A DNA stretch of 37,820 nt. It comes from Lachnospiraceae bacterium (GTDB lineage: Bacteria > Bacillota > Clostridia > Lachnospirales > Lachnospiraceae). Shown here in pieces: positions 15,944 through 23,851 of the stretch. The notes beneath the pieces were generated by a model. That model saw only the letters and a program-made list of their open reading frames with translations. It made no database searches and was not told the origin of the DNA. Within the stretch, counting starts at the first letter, position 1. Each line of letters begins with the position of its first letter. The stretch is taken from NCBI GenBank assembly GCA_017936785.1, contig JAGBEV010000017.1:1-37820 (forward strand), written 5' to 3'. The position numbers and the translations under genes were made by a program.

Positions 15944-17125
15944 TTATCCGCGTAACCGAATATACTGATACTGCTCTACTTCTTTTCCGTTTTCTATCAT
16001 ATCCTCCAGCTCAGTAAAGACATCTACAGCATCTCCTACTGTAAAATCACGCCCTGCCAGGCCATAGATATAATTGACAGCCTCTATCATCACCTTATGG
16101 CGGAAAAGACCGGCAGTCACTTCACTGCCCAGCGGTCCACCATTTCCGTTATAGCTCTCACAGCGGTCCAGAATAGCTACCGCTTTACAGTTTTTCAAAG
16201 CATTTGCAATTTCTTCTGCCGGGAATGGGCGGAAGACACGAAGCTTTAACACACCAACTTTCTTTCCCTGCTCCCGCAGATCATCTACCGCCTGCTTGGC
16301 AGTTCCTGCTGCAGAACCCATGATCAGAATGATATAATCTGCATCCTGGGTTTTATATTCCTCAAAAAGACCGAATCCTCTTCCGGACAGCTCTTTAAAT
16401 TTCTGTGCCACCTCAAGAATGACTTCCTTGGAATTTTCCAAGGCAATTTCCTGGTTCTTTTTTGCCTCCATCGCATAATTGGAAACAGAATATGGACCAA
16501 CCGCAATAGGTTTGCCTGGATTTAACAGATACTCCTCCGGCTCATATTCACCGACAAAATCTTTAACCAGTTCATCCTCCAGCAGTTCGATATTCTCCAC
16601 TGCATGGCTGGTGATGAAGCCATCCTGACAGATCATGATCGGCAGATGAACACGGGCATCCTCTGCAATTGGATATGCCTGGATAAAATTGTCATATGCC
16701 TCCTGATTATTCTCAGCATAAATCTGAATCCAGCCAGTATCTCTTGCTCCCATACCATCAGAATGGTCACAGTTAATATTAATGGGACCGGAAAGAGTAC
16801 GGTTGACCAAGGTCAATGCAAGCGGAAGACGATTGGAAGCAGCCAGCAGGAGTTCTTCCCACATCAAGGCCAGTCCGGCCGAAGAAGTCGCTGTCAGACT
16901 TCTGGCACCTGCTGCTTGTGAACCAATGGCAGCACTCATAGAAGAATGCTCACTTTCTACCGGGATAAACTCGGTGTCGATTTCTCCATTTGCAATATAA
17001 TTAGAAACCATCTGTGGAATCTCTGTAGAAGGGGTAATCGGAAATGCAGGCATAACATCGGGATTTACCTGACGGATCGCATAAGCAACAGCCTCATTTC
17101 CTGACATACGTTCTTTAATTGCCAT
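15944..17125 (-). CDS. porA: Pyruvate:ferredoxin oxidoreductase, alpha subunit
   Basis: The 393-residue subunit carries the pyrimidine-binding domain of the thiamine enzyme (AFPITPSTEIPQMVSNYIA, then VESEHSSMSAAIGSQAAGAR) and the C-terminal transketolase-like domain (GVLKLRVFRPFPAEEI, ILDRCESYNGNGGPL). The substrate-facing T in PITPST and the E of VESEHS are kept. The start overlaps the porD stop by one base, giving translational coupling. It forms the catalytic pair with PorB. Confidence 0.93.
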   Translation of the reverse strand: MAIKERMSGNEAVAYAIRQVNPDVMPAFPITPSTEIPQMVSNYIANGEIDTEFIPVESEHSSMSAAIGSQAAGARSLTATSSAGLALMWEELLLAASNRLPLALTLVNRTLSGPININCDHSDGMGARDTGWIQIYAENNQEAYDNFIQAYPIAEDARVHLPIMICQDGFITSHAVENIELLEDELVKDFVGEYEPEEYLLNPGKPIAVGPYSVSNYAMEAKKNQEIALENSKEVILEVAQKFKELSGRGFGLFEEYKTQDADYIILIMGSAAGTAKQAVDDLREQGKKVGVLKLRVFRPFPAEEIANALKNCKAVAILDRCESYNGNGGPLGSEVTAGLFRHKVMIEAVNYIYGLAGRDFTVGDAVDVFTELEDMIENGKEVEQYQYIRLRG

Positions 17126-17430
17126 TATACATTTCCCTCCTTCATCTCAATTGCTCCAAAAGGACATACATTCGCACAGATGCCACAGCCCTTACAATGG
17201 TCAAAGTCAAAATCACTCCGCTTTCCATCCGCTACCGGGATACTTCCATCCGGACAGACCGGAGCACAAAGAAGGCATTGCTTGCATAAATCTTCATGAA
17301 ACACCGGTGTATTCGTTCTCCATTCTCCTGTGTTAAACAGCTTGGAGGTTCCGCCGGCAAATACCATCAATCCCTCAGTCAGATTCTGATGAGGTGTCTT
17401 TTCGTTTATTTTTGTTATATCTGTTCTCAT
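17125..17430 (-). CDS. porD: Pyruvate:ferredoxin oxidoreductase, delta (ferredoxin) subunit
   Basis: The 101-residue protein has two 4Fe-4S motifs, CKQCLLCAPVCP and CKGCGICANVCP (both in residues about 48-90), preceded by a WRTNTPVF stretch common in PorD. It carries electrons from the thiamine centre to external ferredoxin. It lies 43 nt after porC and overlaps porA by one base. Confidence 0.93.
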   Translation of the reverse strand: MRTDITKINEKTPHQNLTEGLMVFAGGTSKLFNTGEWRTNTPVFHEDLCKQCLLCAPVCPDGSIPVADGKRSDFDFDHCKGCGICANVCPFGAIEMKEGNV

Positions 17431-17473
17431 GATATGTAATCTCCAGTTAATCTTTTATTTCAAACTATATTTT

Positions 17474-18082
17474 CTAAGCAGAAAGTCCCATTTTATCCTC
17501 TTCCAATGCTTCCTCTGCCACATCAAAAGCACGCTCCAGAGCCTGCATGTTGCCATCAATAACCTCCGGTTTCTTGGCAAACTTATGCTCATAGGAAGCT
17601 CTCATTTCATGGATAAATTTCTCTCTTGGCATGATACCGCTGACTGCAACAGCAGCAGCAAGCATAGGGGAATTCGGGAAATTCTTGCCCAGTGTCTCTA
17701 CAGAAATCTTTCTTCCATCTACTGTATAGACACGTCCCTCATAGCCTCCCAGATGCTCCTCGATTTCTTCTTTCGACTTGGATGTATTGACAATGATAGC
17801 ACCCGTCTTCTTTAAACCTGCAGTGACATCAACAGAACCGAGCAATGTCTCATCAACAACCACAACATAATCCGGATGATATATATTGGAATGAACACGA
17901 ATCTTATCGGAGCTGATGCGGTTATATGCAGTAATCGGCGCACCCATACGCTCTGGACCATACTCCGGGAATCCCTGTACATTCTGTCCTGTTTTGAATG
18001 CTACATCTGCAAGTAATAATGCTGCTGTCTTTGCACCCTGGCCACCACGGCCATGCCATCTGATTTCAATTCCGTTTTTCAT
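17474..18082 (-). CDS. porC: Pyruvate:ferredoxin oxidoreductase, gamma subunit
   Basis: The 202-residue protein opens with the gamma-domain signature IEIRWHGRGGQGAKTAALLLA and keeps FPEYGPERMGAPI (near residue 40) and GKNFPNSPMLAA. It contributes to CoA binding and complex assembly. I start it at 18082, where GGAGAG precedes the ATG; the reading from 18115 adds 11 residues with no ribosome site. It is the first gene of porC-D-A-B. The four-subunit form is notable because many Lachnospiraceae use a single-chain enzyme. Confidence 0.93.
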   Translation of the reverse strand: MKNGIEIRWHGRGGQGAKTAALLLADVAFKTGQNVQGFPEYGPERMGAPITAYNRISSDKIRVHSNIYHPDYVVVVDETLLGSVDVTAGLKKTGAIIVNTSKSKEEIEEHLGGYEGRVYTVDGRKISVETLGKNFPNSPMLAAAVAVSGIMPREKFIHEMRASYEHKFAKKPEVIDGNMQALERAFDVAEEALEEDKMGLSA

Positions 18083-18179
18083 AATACTCTCCATTCCTGT
18101 ACATGATTTTTGCACAACACTAAAATAGGTACTGCTGAACTTTATTCACCTGTCGGTTTCGTTTTGTTCAACAATACCT

Positions 18180-18207
18180 ATTATATCTTCTAAATAAAAA
18201 TTGTAAA
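18180..18207 (-). promoter_or_regulatory. Promoter of the por operon
   Basis: On the minus strand TTTACA (18202-18207) and a perfect TATAAT (18180-18185) are 16 nt apart, about 100 nt before porC. Confidence 0.85.
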
Positions 18208-18215
18208 GAGAAAAT

Positions 18216-18253
18216 GTGTAAATATATTCACGTTAAAAGTGAATACATTTCAC
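18216..18253 (-). promoter_or_regulatory. Overlapping GTGAAT-type inverted repeats upstream of por
   Basis: Three interlocking repeats lie just upstream of the por -35: GTGTAAATATATTCAC (18216-18231), TATTCAC-N7-GTGAATA (18225-18245) and GTGAATACATTTCAC (18239-18253). The middle one holds a T-N11-A core as in LysR operators, while GTGAA/TTCAC arms recall Rex sites, though the spacing is one base off. Either the downstream LysR protein or a redox regulator could bind; the sequence does not decide. Confidence 0.55.
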
Positions 18254-18315
18254 TATATTATCATTTTCTTATTCTCTTTCTGCCATAGCTTTTTCTGACT
18301 CGTATTGGTACTGCT

Positions 18316-19482
18316 TTATACAGTTTTCTCCAATTCTTTTGCGAGAGCTTTCAGATTGTCAATATCTGCTTCTTTCACCGTAGAACGGATGGTAACAATA
18401 TTTTCCAGAACTGTCACGTCCTTCATGGACTCAAACTGCTCCTTCATCAGCTTGCCGGCAATCGGTGCCCAAGAACCATTTTCAATAATTCCTACCCTGC
18501 GCTTCTGATAAGCTTTTGCCTTCAGATGATGGATGAAATCAACCATCACCGGCATCACGCCGGCATCATAGGTCGGTGCTGCTACTACCAGACGGTCATA
18601 ACGGAAAGCATCTTCAATGCACTCTGCCATATCCTCTCTTGCCAGGTCAGCAATGGCAACCTTTTCTACTCCGTCTGCTTCCAGAATTTCTGCCAGCTTT
18701 TCTGCTGCCTGCTTTGTATTTCCATGAAGGGAAGAGTACGCAATAAACACACCCTTATCCTCTGGCTCATAACTGCTCCAGGTCTGATATTTTCCTATAT
18801 AATATTCCAGATTTTCGGAAAGAACCGGTCCATGCAGCGGACAGATGATCTGAATGTCCAGTGCTGCCGCCTTTTTCAATAGTGCCTGTACTGGCGCACC
18901 ATATTTACCTACTATATTAAAATAGTATCTTCTTGCTTCACAGGCCCAATCCTCCTCGGTATCCAATGCACCAAATTTACCGAAACCATCTGCCGAGAAA
19001 AGAATCTTATCGGTCTCTTCATAGGTTACCATAACCTCCGGCCAGTGTACCATCGGTGCCATCACAAAGTGCAGAGTGTGCTTTCCAAGAGATAGGGTAT
19101 CTCCCTCTGCCACAGTAACCTTCTTTTCCTCAATATTTACATCAAAGAAATTAGGAAGCATTCCGAACAGCTTTGCATTCGATACAATCTGAATCTCCGG
19201 ATAACGCTCCAACACTTCTGCAAGATTTGCAGAATGATCCGGCTCCAGATGGGAAATGATCAGATAATCCGGTTTCTTATCTCCCAATACTTCCTCCAGA
19301 TTGGCAAACCAGTCTTTTGCTGCTCTCCTGTCTACCATATCCATAATAGCAATTTTTTCATCCATAATGACATAGGAATTATAAGAAACACCATTTGGTA
19401 TTATGTATTGTCCTTCAAACAAATCCAAATCCCTGTCATCTGCACCTACATAGAAAACATCATTCGTCACATTGCTTTTCAT
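18316..19482 (-). CDS. fprA: Flavodiiron protein (A-type flavoprotein)
   Basis: The 388-residue protein has an N-terminal metallo-beta-lactamase-like diiron domain (ligands in HLEPDH, H78-E80-D82-H83, then HWPE, SADGFG and CPLHGP) and a C-terminal flavodoxin domain that binds FMN (AYSSLHGNTKQAA near residue 255). Such proteins reduce O2 or NO to water or N2O in the cytoplasm of anaerobes, with electrons from rubredoxin or similar. AGGAGG stands before the ATG at 19482. It is a single gene between por and the DUF4253 gene; the spacer of about 230 nt before por holds the por control region. Confidence 0.94.
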   Translation of the reverse strand: MKSNVTNDVFYVGADDRDLDLFEGQYIIPNGVSYNSYVIMDEKIAIMDMVDRRAAKDWFANLEEVLGDKKPDYLIISHLEPDHSANLAEVLERYPEIQIVSNAKLFGMLPNFFDVNIEEKKVTVAEGDTLSLGKHTLHFVMAPMVHWPEVMVTYEETDKILFSADGFGKFGALDTEEDWACEARRYYFNIVGKYGAPVQALLKKAAALDIQIICPLHGPVLSENLEYYIGKYQTWSSYEPEDKGVFIAYSSLHGNTKQAAEKLAEILEADGVEKVAIADLAREDMAECIEDAFRYDRLVVAAPTYDAGVMPVMVDFIHHLKAKAYQKRRVGIIENGSWAPIAGKLMKEQFESMKDVTVLENIVTIRSTVKEADIDNLKALAKELEKTV

Positions 19483-19524
19483 GAATTTATCCTCCTGTCT
19501 CATATTGCTTTCTTGCTAAGCCCG

Positions 19525-19533
19525 ATTATAACA
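19525..19533 (-). promoter_or_regulatory. Extended -10 promoter of fprA
   Basis: TGTTATAAT on the minus strand (TG-N-TATAAT) lies about 43 nt before the fprA ATG. No good -35 is seen, which is usual for extended -10 promoters. Confidence 0.6.
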
Positions 19534-19597
19534 TACCTTTCTGGTTAATGCTATCTTTTCCGGCAGGATTCCTAAGATTTTTTACATTATAGATGTA

Positions 19598-20374
19598 TTA
19601 ATCCCACCAGAAATACCAAACCTTAGAACGATTAAGACAATCCGCCACCTCGGCAATCGTTCCTGTAGCAGTTCCCTGGTCTACCCTGTCCGGACAAAAT
19701 GCATAGTGCTCTCTGGCAAGCTCCATAGCCTCTTCCAGATCGTTCAACGGTTTCCCTGCATAAAATTCCAGAGTATCATGGGATACCGCTGCAGGAACTG
19801 CACCATATTTTTCATACCAGTATTTTGCAACTTCCATCATCTCTGCTGCCTCCGGACATTCATTCCACCCGCCCATCGGCACCCAGGCAATCACTTCCCA
19901 AGGCGCTTCTGTTGGAACCTCAAACAGGATAACCTCTTTAATCCCCTCATATTCAAAAGATAGAAAGGAACTCAAAACAGCCAGTTCTTCCCCCTCCGTT
20001 TCTTCACCGATCAGTTCACTGAGCAGTAAATCATCTGTTCCTGCTTCTACAGCACCAGAACTGTCATCGATATATTCCTCAATATATTCCTCAAATCTCT
20101 CATCCAGAATATCCTTTCCTGTCCGGCATTTTTTCTGCAAAATACTTTCTTTTGTATATCCATCCTTTTTTCCATATTCCAACCACTCGGCAAGGGTATC
20201 ATCTGATACCACCAGAAGAGGAACAAAGCCTTCTCTCTTTCCCCGTTCCAGAGCTGCCAGATAGGCGTCATTTACTTCCTGCGCCGTATTTTCTCTGGTA
20301 AATACCTGATACGGACAATCTACACTCTGAATAATTGACTTAGTAATTTCACCATATCCATCCATTTTATACAT
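19598..20374 (-). CDS. DUF4253 domain protein
   Basis: This acidic 258-residue protein matches DUF4253 in its pattern: PLLVVSDDTLAEWLEYGKK near residue 55, AWVPMGGWNECP, then a WYEKYGAVPAAVSHDTLEFY segment and the terminal KVWYFWWD. DUF4253 has no known activity; it resembles immunity-type proteins only in being small, acidic and soluble. It begins 15 nt after the dCMP deaminase stop, so the two are probably one transcript. GGGAGG precedes its ATG. Confidence 0.75.
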   Translation of the reverse strand: MYKMDGYGEITKSIIQSVDCPYQVFTRENTAQEVNDAYLAALERGKREGFVPLLVVSDDTLAEWLEYGKKDGYTKESILQKKCRTGKDILDERFEEYIEEYIDDSSGAVEAGTDDLLLSELIGEETEGEELAVLSSFLSFEYEGIKEVILFEVPTEAPWEVIAWVPMGGWNECPEAAEMMEVAKYWYEKYGAVPAAVSHDTLEFYAGKPLNDLEEAMELAREHYAFCPDRVDQGTATGTIAEVADCLNRSKVWYFWWD

Positions 20375-20389
20375 CTGTTTCCTCCCTAT

Positions 20390-20878
20390 TTAATATCCAA
20401 AGGTCCCATCTAAAGAATCGTCCTGTTCAATCCACTCCTGTACGAATATCTCCCTGTACTCATTCTCCGTATCACGGATAATGACCTTTTCAATTCCCGC
20501 ATTAATGATCATCTTTTTGCACATAGAGCAGCTATTGGAATTTTTCACGTATTCCCCAGTAGCCACCTCCCGTCCGGAAAGATATAAGGTACTGCCGATC
20601 ATCTTTTCCCTCTCGGCACTGATAATGGCATTTGCCTCCGCATGAACACTGCGGCACAGTTCATAACGCTCTCCTCTGGGAATCTCCATTTTTTCCCGGA
20701 TACAATGTCCTAAATCACTGCAGTTTTTCCTTCCCCGTGGAGCACCTACATAACCAGTAGAAATCACCTCGTCATTTTTTACAATAACAGCACCGTAATG
20801 CCGGCGCAGACAGGTCCCCCGCTTAGATACCACATCTGCCAGATCTAAATAATAATTGATCTTATCTCGTCTAGCCAT
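20390..20878 (-). CDS. comEB: Deoxycytidylate (dCMP) deaminase
   Basis: The 162-residue zinc enzyme deaminates dCMP to dUMP, feeding thymidylate synthesis. Zinc ligands and the catalytic Glu are in VHAEANAI (H-x-E) and SCSMCKKM (C-x2-C); GYVGAPRG and GHCIREK are typical of the dCMP deaminase/ComEB branch. I start at 20878 (MARRDKINYYL), where the family normally begins; the reading from 20998 adds 40 residues unlike the family. The nearby promoter at 20946-20973 lies inside that longer reading and argues against it. Confidence 0.9.
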   Translation of the reverse strand: MARRDKINYYLDLADVVSKRGTCLRRHYGAVIVKNDEVISTGYVGAPRGRKNCSDLGHCIREKMEIPRGERYELCRSVHAEANAIISAEREKMIGSTLYLSGREVATGEYVKNSNSCSMCKKMIINAGIEKVIIRDTENEYREIFVQEWIEQDDSLDGTFGY

Positions 20879-20945
20879 TTCCCTAACCATCCTTTCTTTC
20901 ACATCACAGGCATCTTGTCCCGCATAAGCAGTCTCTGTTTTTACC

Positions 20946-20973
20946 ATTATAACCGCTATGGAAAAAAAGTCTA
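20946..20973 (-). promoter_or_regulatory. Promoter of the dCMP deaminase-DUF4253 unit
   Basis: On the minus strand TAGACT (20968-20973) and TATAAT (20946-20951) are separated by 16 nt, about 70 nt before the start at 20878. Confidence 0.6.
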
Positions 20974-21010
20974 CTTCTGAATGGTTTTCTATTATCAAAA
21001 TGTTTTTAAC

Positions 21011-21373
21011 TTATTTCGTTATGATGTCTGACACCCGAAAATCCAGAGACTCTATCGCTCGCTTTATCTCCTCCTGGTCCACAGGCCGGCTATACTCTAT
21101 CACTGCTCTGTTCTTTCGCAGGTTGACTTTGCAGACCACTCCTTCATATTTATTGATACGCCGTTCAATACTGTTTTTACAGTTATCACAATGCATTCCT
21201 TCTATCATGACCTCTATCTCTCCGATTTTGGGTGCATCCAGTTGTTTGGTTTCCTTCACAATATCTCCACCACCTCCACAACAGCTTCCCTGTCCACGGA
21301 CATGCTTTATCGTCGGTGAGATTGCCAGTATGATAATGATAATTAAAATTCCCAGTACAATATAAGTTCCCAT
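21011..21373 (-). CDS. Membrane-anchored heavy-metal-associated (HMA) domain protein
   Basis: The 120-residue protein begins with one membrane helix (residues about 4-22, mostly Ile/Leu), then a GSCCGGGG patch like that of FeoB-associated Cys-rich proteins, then an HMA ferredoxin-like fold with the metal-binding loop GMHCDNC (near residue 59). The tail ends in IESLDFRVSDI, the usual last HMA strand. It could pass a soft or transition metal to a membrane transporter on the cytoplasmic side. A promoter and a GTTAG-type operator precede it, shared in type with the DUF3793-flavodoxin genes, so it likely answers to the same metal signal. AAGGAAGGAG precedes the ATG. Confidence 0.8.
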   Translation of the reverse strand: MGTYIVLGILIIIIILAISPTIKHVRGQGSCCGGGGDIVKETKQLDAPKIGEIEVMIEGMHCDNCKNSIERRINKYEGVVCKVNLRKNRAVIEYSRPVDQEEIKRAIESLDFRVSDIITK

Positions 21374-21430
21374 TTATACCGCTCCTTCCTTTTATAACCA
21401 TGAGATTCCTGATTTACATAAATAGCAGAA

Positions 21431-21462
21431 CAACCAGAGTTAGCAACATCTAACTCTGGTTG
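21431..21462. promoter_or_regulatory. 13-bp inverted repeat holding operator site 1
   Basis: CAACCAGAGTTAG (21431-21443) and CTAACTCTGGTTG (21450-21462) pair perfectly around a 6-nt loop. The core GTTAGCAACATCTAAC (21439-21454) matches two sites before the DUF3793 gene. It lies just downstream of the -10 of the HMA gene, at about +4 to +19. No T-run follows, so it is an operator rather than a terminator. Confidence 0.65.
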
Positions 21463-21464
21463 TA

Positions 21465-21492
21465 ATCATACCATAAATTTAACATTTTTCAA
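21465..21492 (-). promoter_or_regulatory. Promoter of the HMA protein gene
   Basis: TTGAAA (21487-21492) and TATGAT (21465-21470) on the minus strand are 16 nt apart. The -35 overlaps the stop codon of the upstream DUF1275 gene. Confidence 0.7.
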
Positions 21493-22154
21493 GACTTTTC
21501 CCTGTCGATAAACATCATGAGAAAAGTTATCATTAAAAACACAGAACAAATTAAAATTGCCTGTTCTCCCAGCCACTTTATAGAAATATTCCCTATCACC
21601 GCTCCCAGCACAAAACACAAAATGACACCATAATACAACAGGCTCCTGCCAGCATAATCTTTCTCCCCGGTATTTATGAAATCACATAAATTCCGCGTAG
21701 CACTCCGAAGGTTGCCGATACACATGGTTGTTGCAATACCATTTCCGCGTATTTTACGAAAACTCTCCACCTGTATTCCGCAGGCAAGAGAGGTAAGACT
21801 ATTAGCAAGAAGATTCCTATCCTGCGGGAAAAAGCTCACTCCTGCCAAAATGAACGCCTCCAGCAGCACTGCTGTCTGTCTCCAGTGAAACCAGTTTTTT
21901 TCCTTTCCACGTATCCTTACCATATCAGCCAGAGCGATTCCCAGAGCAAATGCAAGCACTGGAAAAAAATAATGACCTGCCTGATGAAATTTCCCCTCAG
22001 ACAGATGGATACCAAACAACAGCATATTTCCTGTCTGCGCATTAGCAAATACATGGTCACGGCACAGGTAGGAATAGGCATCCATAAACCCACCTGCCAG
22101 GGCAAGTACAATTCCCAGTTCAATAGACTCCGACATCTGTTTGGAATGTTTCAT
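21489..22154 (-). CDS. DUF1275 (YoaK-type) membrane protein
   Basis: The 221-residue protein has about six membrane helices and the DUF1275 hallmarks AGGFMDAYSYL near residue 22, FANAQTGNMLLFGI near residue 36, and SLACGIQVESFRKIRGNGIATTMCIGNL in the middle. Function in the family is unknown; transport has been suggested. It follows DUF2325 by 73 nt on the same strand and precedes the HMA gene, so it may ride on the same metal-linked transcript. Confidence 0.88.
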   Translation of the reverse strand: MKHSKQMSESIELGIVLALAGGFMDAYSYLCRDHVFANAQTGNMLLFGIHLSEGKFHQAGHYFFPVLAFALGIALADMVRIRGKEKNWFHWRQTAVLLEAFILAGVSFFPQDRNLLANSLTSLACGIQVESFRKIRGNGIATTMCIGNLRSATRNLCDFINTGEKDYAGRSLLYYGVILCFVLGAVIGNISIKWLGEQAILICSVFLMITFLMMFIDREKS

Positions 22155-22227
22155 ATTTTATCACAGCTTTCTATTTAATGTCTTTCTCTATTTTAAGCAC
22201 TCCGTCTGCAATGTCAAGAGCGAAACA

Positions 22228-22509
22228 TTAGCTGCAGGCCTTCTCCAGAATCTCGTATAACGCATTCCCACTGCTGGTATGGCACCGTACGATATCCGCA
22301 TTACACTTTTCCGCCTCCGCAACAGCACAGCGTACCATCTTGTGGGATACCGTATTGGTAAATAAAATCAGCAGATCCGGAGAACCGATTTTGCTTTTCA
22401 GATTTGCTGACATCTGGGTAAAAATCTTCGCCTTACAACGGTATTCCTTACATATTTTCTTATATTGACAGACCATCCGGTCATGTCCTCCTACAATCAC
22501 TACACTCAC
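22228..22509 (-). CDS. DUF2325 small protein
   Basis: The 93-residue protein matches DUF2325: SVVIVGGHDRM at the start, a Cys-containing middle (KKICKEYRCKAKIFTQM) and a CNADIVRCHTSSGNAL end. The fold is probably Rossmann-like. Members often sit in ferrous-iron (feo) or flavodoxin gene clusters, which agrees with its neighbours here, but no activity is known. A 169-nt spacer with a structured repeat separates it from the flavodoxin gene upstream. Confidence 0.8.
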   Translation of the reverse strand: MSVVIVGGHDRMVCQYKKICKEYRCKAKIFTQMSANLKSKIGSPDLLILFTNTVSHKMVRCAVAEAEKCNADIVRCHTSSGNALYEILEKACS

Positions 22510-22568
22510 AATATTCCTCCTGTCCTTTTCTATTCCCTTTTCCCAGTTTTATAAAACAGCTCTGAACT

Positions 22569-22617
22569 GTAACGGCACAATCCTGTGACGTTTCCAGTCA
22601 TGCACTTGTACCGTTAC
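22569..22617. repeat. 49-nt structured inverted repeat between flavodoxin and DUF2325
   Basis: Arms GTAACGGCACAA (22569-22580) and TTGTACCGTTAC (22606-22617) pair with one mismatch and enclose an inner TGAC/GTCA stem. No T-run follows on either strand, so it is not a simple terminator. It may be an RNA processing or stability element in the transcript. Confidence 0.5.
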
Positions 22618-22678
22618 CCAGAACTATGCGAACCCCTGTGTCTTTTTTTGCAAGACTGCCCGGTTTTATTCGCCTATG

Positions 22679-23110
22679 TTAGATAGCTGCCAGCTGTTTG
22701 CCTAAACCATTGCATTCCGCCAATGCAGTATCATCCGGTGTTTCATTGCAGATCAATCCTTGTCCATTCAGCACGACCGCTCCTGCAGCGCTCATTCTGT
22801 CTTCCCAGTCACGCATCCATTGTCCATCACCCCAGCCGTAAGAGCCAAATAATGCAATGGTTTTCCCACCTGCAAAGCCTTCTACTTCCGTAACGAAAGG
22901 CTCCATCTCTGTTTCCTCCAACACTTCTGCTCCCATAGCGGGACAACCCAAAGCAAACGCATTTGCCTCCTTCAGCTCATCCATAGACGCATTTCCTACA
23001 TACACAACTTCCGCCTCTTTTCCAGCTTCTGTAATCCCCTGTCCAATGGCCTCTGCCATTGCCTGGGTGTTTCCTGACTGTGACCAGTAAACAACGTAAA
23101 TCTTATCCAT
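22679..23110 (-). CDS. Short-chain flavodoxin
   Basis: The 143-residue protein is a complete short-chain flavodoxin: FMN phosphate loop WSQSGNTQAMA (residues 9-19), then GCPAMGAE and FGSYGWGDG loops that hold the flavin ring, and the C-terminal NGQGLICNETPDD. Flavodoxins carry single electrons and often replace ferredoxin when iron is scarce. It lies 75 nt after the DUF3793 gene, downstream of the paired operators, so metal-responsive control is likely. GGAGAG precedes its ATG. Confidence 0.94.
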   Translation of the reverse strand: MDKIYVVYWSQSGNTQAMAEAIGQGITEAGKEAEVVYVGNASMDELKEANAFALGCPAMGAEVLEETEMEPFVTEVEGFAGGKTIALFGSYGWGDGQWMRDWEDRMSAAGAVVLNGQGLICNETPDDTALAECNGLGKQLAAI

Positions 23111-23185
23111 GAAACTCTCCTTTCTCAGTCACCTTTTTGACTTGACATCTTTTATTACTTATTCTTAATCTGATATTCTGCCGCA

Positions 23186-23800
23186 TCAAGAAATGCAGCC
23201 GTTTTGTATCAGAGAATAATTCTGAATAATCTCTACCAATCCCATTCCGCTGGAAAGCATCTGTATCAGCGTTTCCCGCGCATTTTCAAATTTCCGGAAC
23301 AAAACTACTTTTTCGGAAAGATTCTCATATACTTTCCAATAACCCGTATACAGACAATTCTCTCCCTCATTCTGTATAAATCCCCTTACATCCTCTATGG
23401 GATATCCCAAAAGCAGCCCCATTTCATGAGGGAATTCCTTGCCATCTTCCATATATCCCTGATAACGTACACGAAAATACGAAAGCACCTCTGATAAGGT
23501 AAGCTCCTGATATCCCATTTCCAGCAACAGCTGCTGTACTTTTTTTTCTGCCAGATAATCCTCCAGCTGCTGGCGGTTGTACAGCAAGACTGCTGTTTTT
23601 TTGCCGGTAACTGCTACAATATAATAGGAAATCCCTGTTCTTCTTAATATCTGTTTCACCTTGCCAGTATCCGTATTCTGAACCATCAATAAATTGGATA
23701 ACTTTAAACCGGCAATAAGGGGAGCACATTGAAATGCAATCTGCATTTCAATATCTTGTAAATCCATCCCTTGGACAAGTTCAAGCACATCCTGACTCAT
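23186..23800 (-). CDS. DUF3793 family protein
   Basis: The 204-residue soluble protein matches DUF3793: an N-terminal IAFQCAPLIAGLKLSNLL segment (near residue 23), a central LLYNRQQLEDYL, and HEMGLLLGYPIEDVRGFI (near residue 125) before CLYTGYWKVY. The family has no assigned activity but is often found with flavodoxin and iron-uptake genes in Clostridia. It is the first gene after a strong promoter whose -10 lies inside an operator, and it is followed by flavodoxin and DUF2325. AAAGGAG precedes its ATG. Confidence 0.85.
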   Translation of the reverse strand: MSQDVLELVQGMDLQDIEMQIAFQCAPLIAGLKLSNLLMVQNTDTGKVKQILRRTGISYYIVAVTGKKTAVLLYNRQQLEDYLAEKKVQQLLLEMGYQELTLSEVLSYFRVRYQGYMEDGKEFPHEMGLLLGYPIEDVRGFIQNEGENCLYTGYWKVYENLSEKVVLFRKFENARETLIQMLSSGMGLVEIIQNYSLIQNGCIS

Positions 23801-23815
23801 AGCTTCTCCTTTCGA

Positions 23816-23851
23816 GTTAGTTATATCTAACTTGTGTTAATAATATCTAAT
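23816..23851 (-). promoter_or_regulatory. Tandem GTTAG-type operators (sites 2 and 3)
   Basis: GTTAGTTATATCTAAC (23816-23831) and GTTAATAATATCTAAT (23836-23851) repeat with a 20-bp period, two helical turns. Site 3 covers the -10 and site 2 lies just downstream of the start point, as expected for a repressor. They share 11 of 16 positions with the site before the HMA gene. TTAG/CTAA arms recall DtxR-family sites, but the regulator is not in the window. Confidence 0.7.

Noticed and set aside
22676-22690. GTTAGATAGC-like sequence at the flavodoxin stop
   Set aside because: It lacks the second arm of the GTTAG operator and lies within coding sequence.
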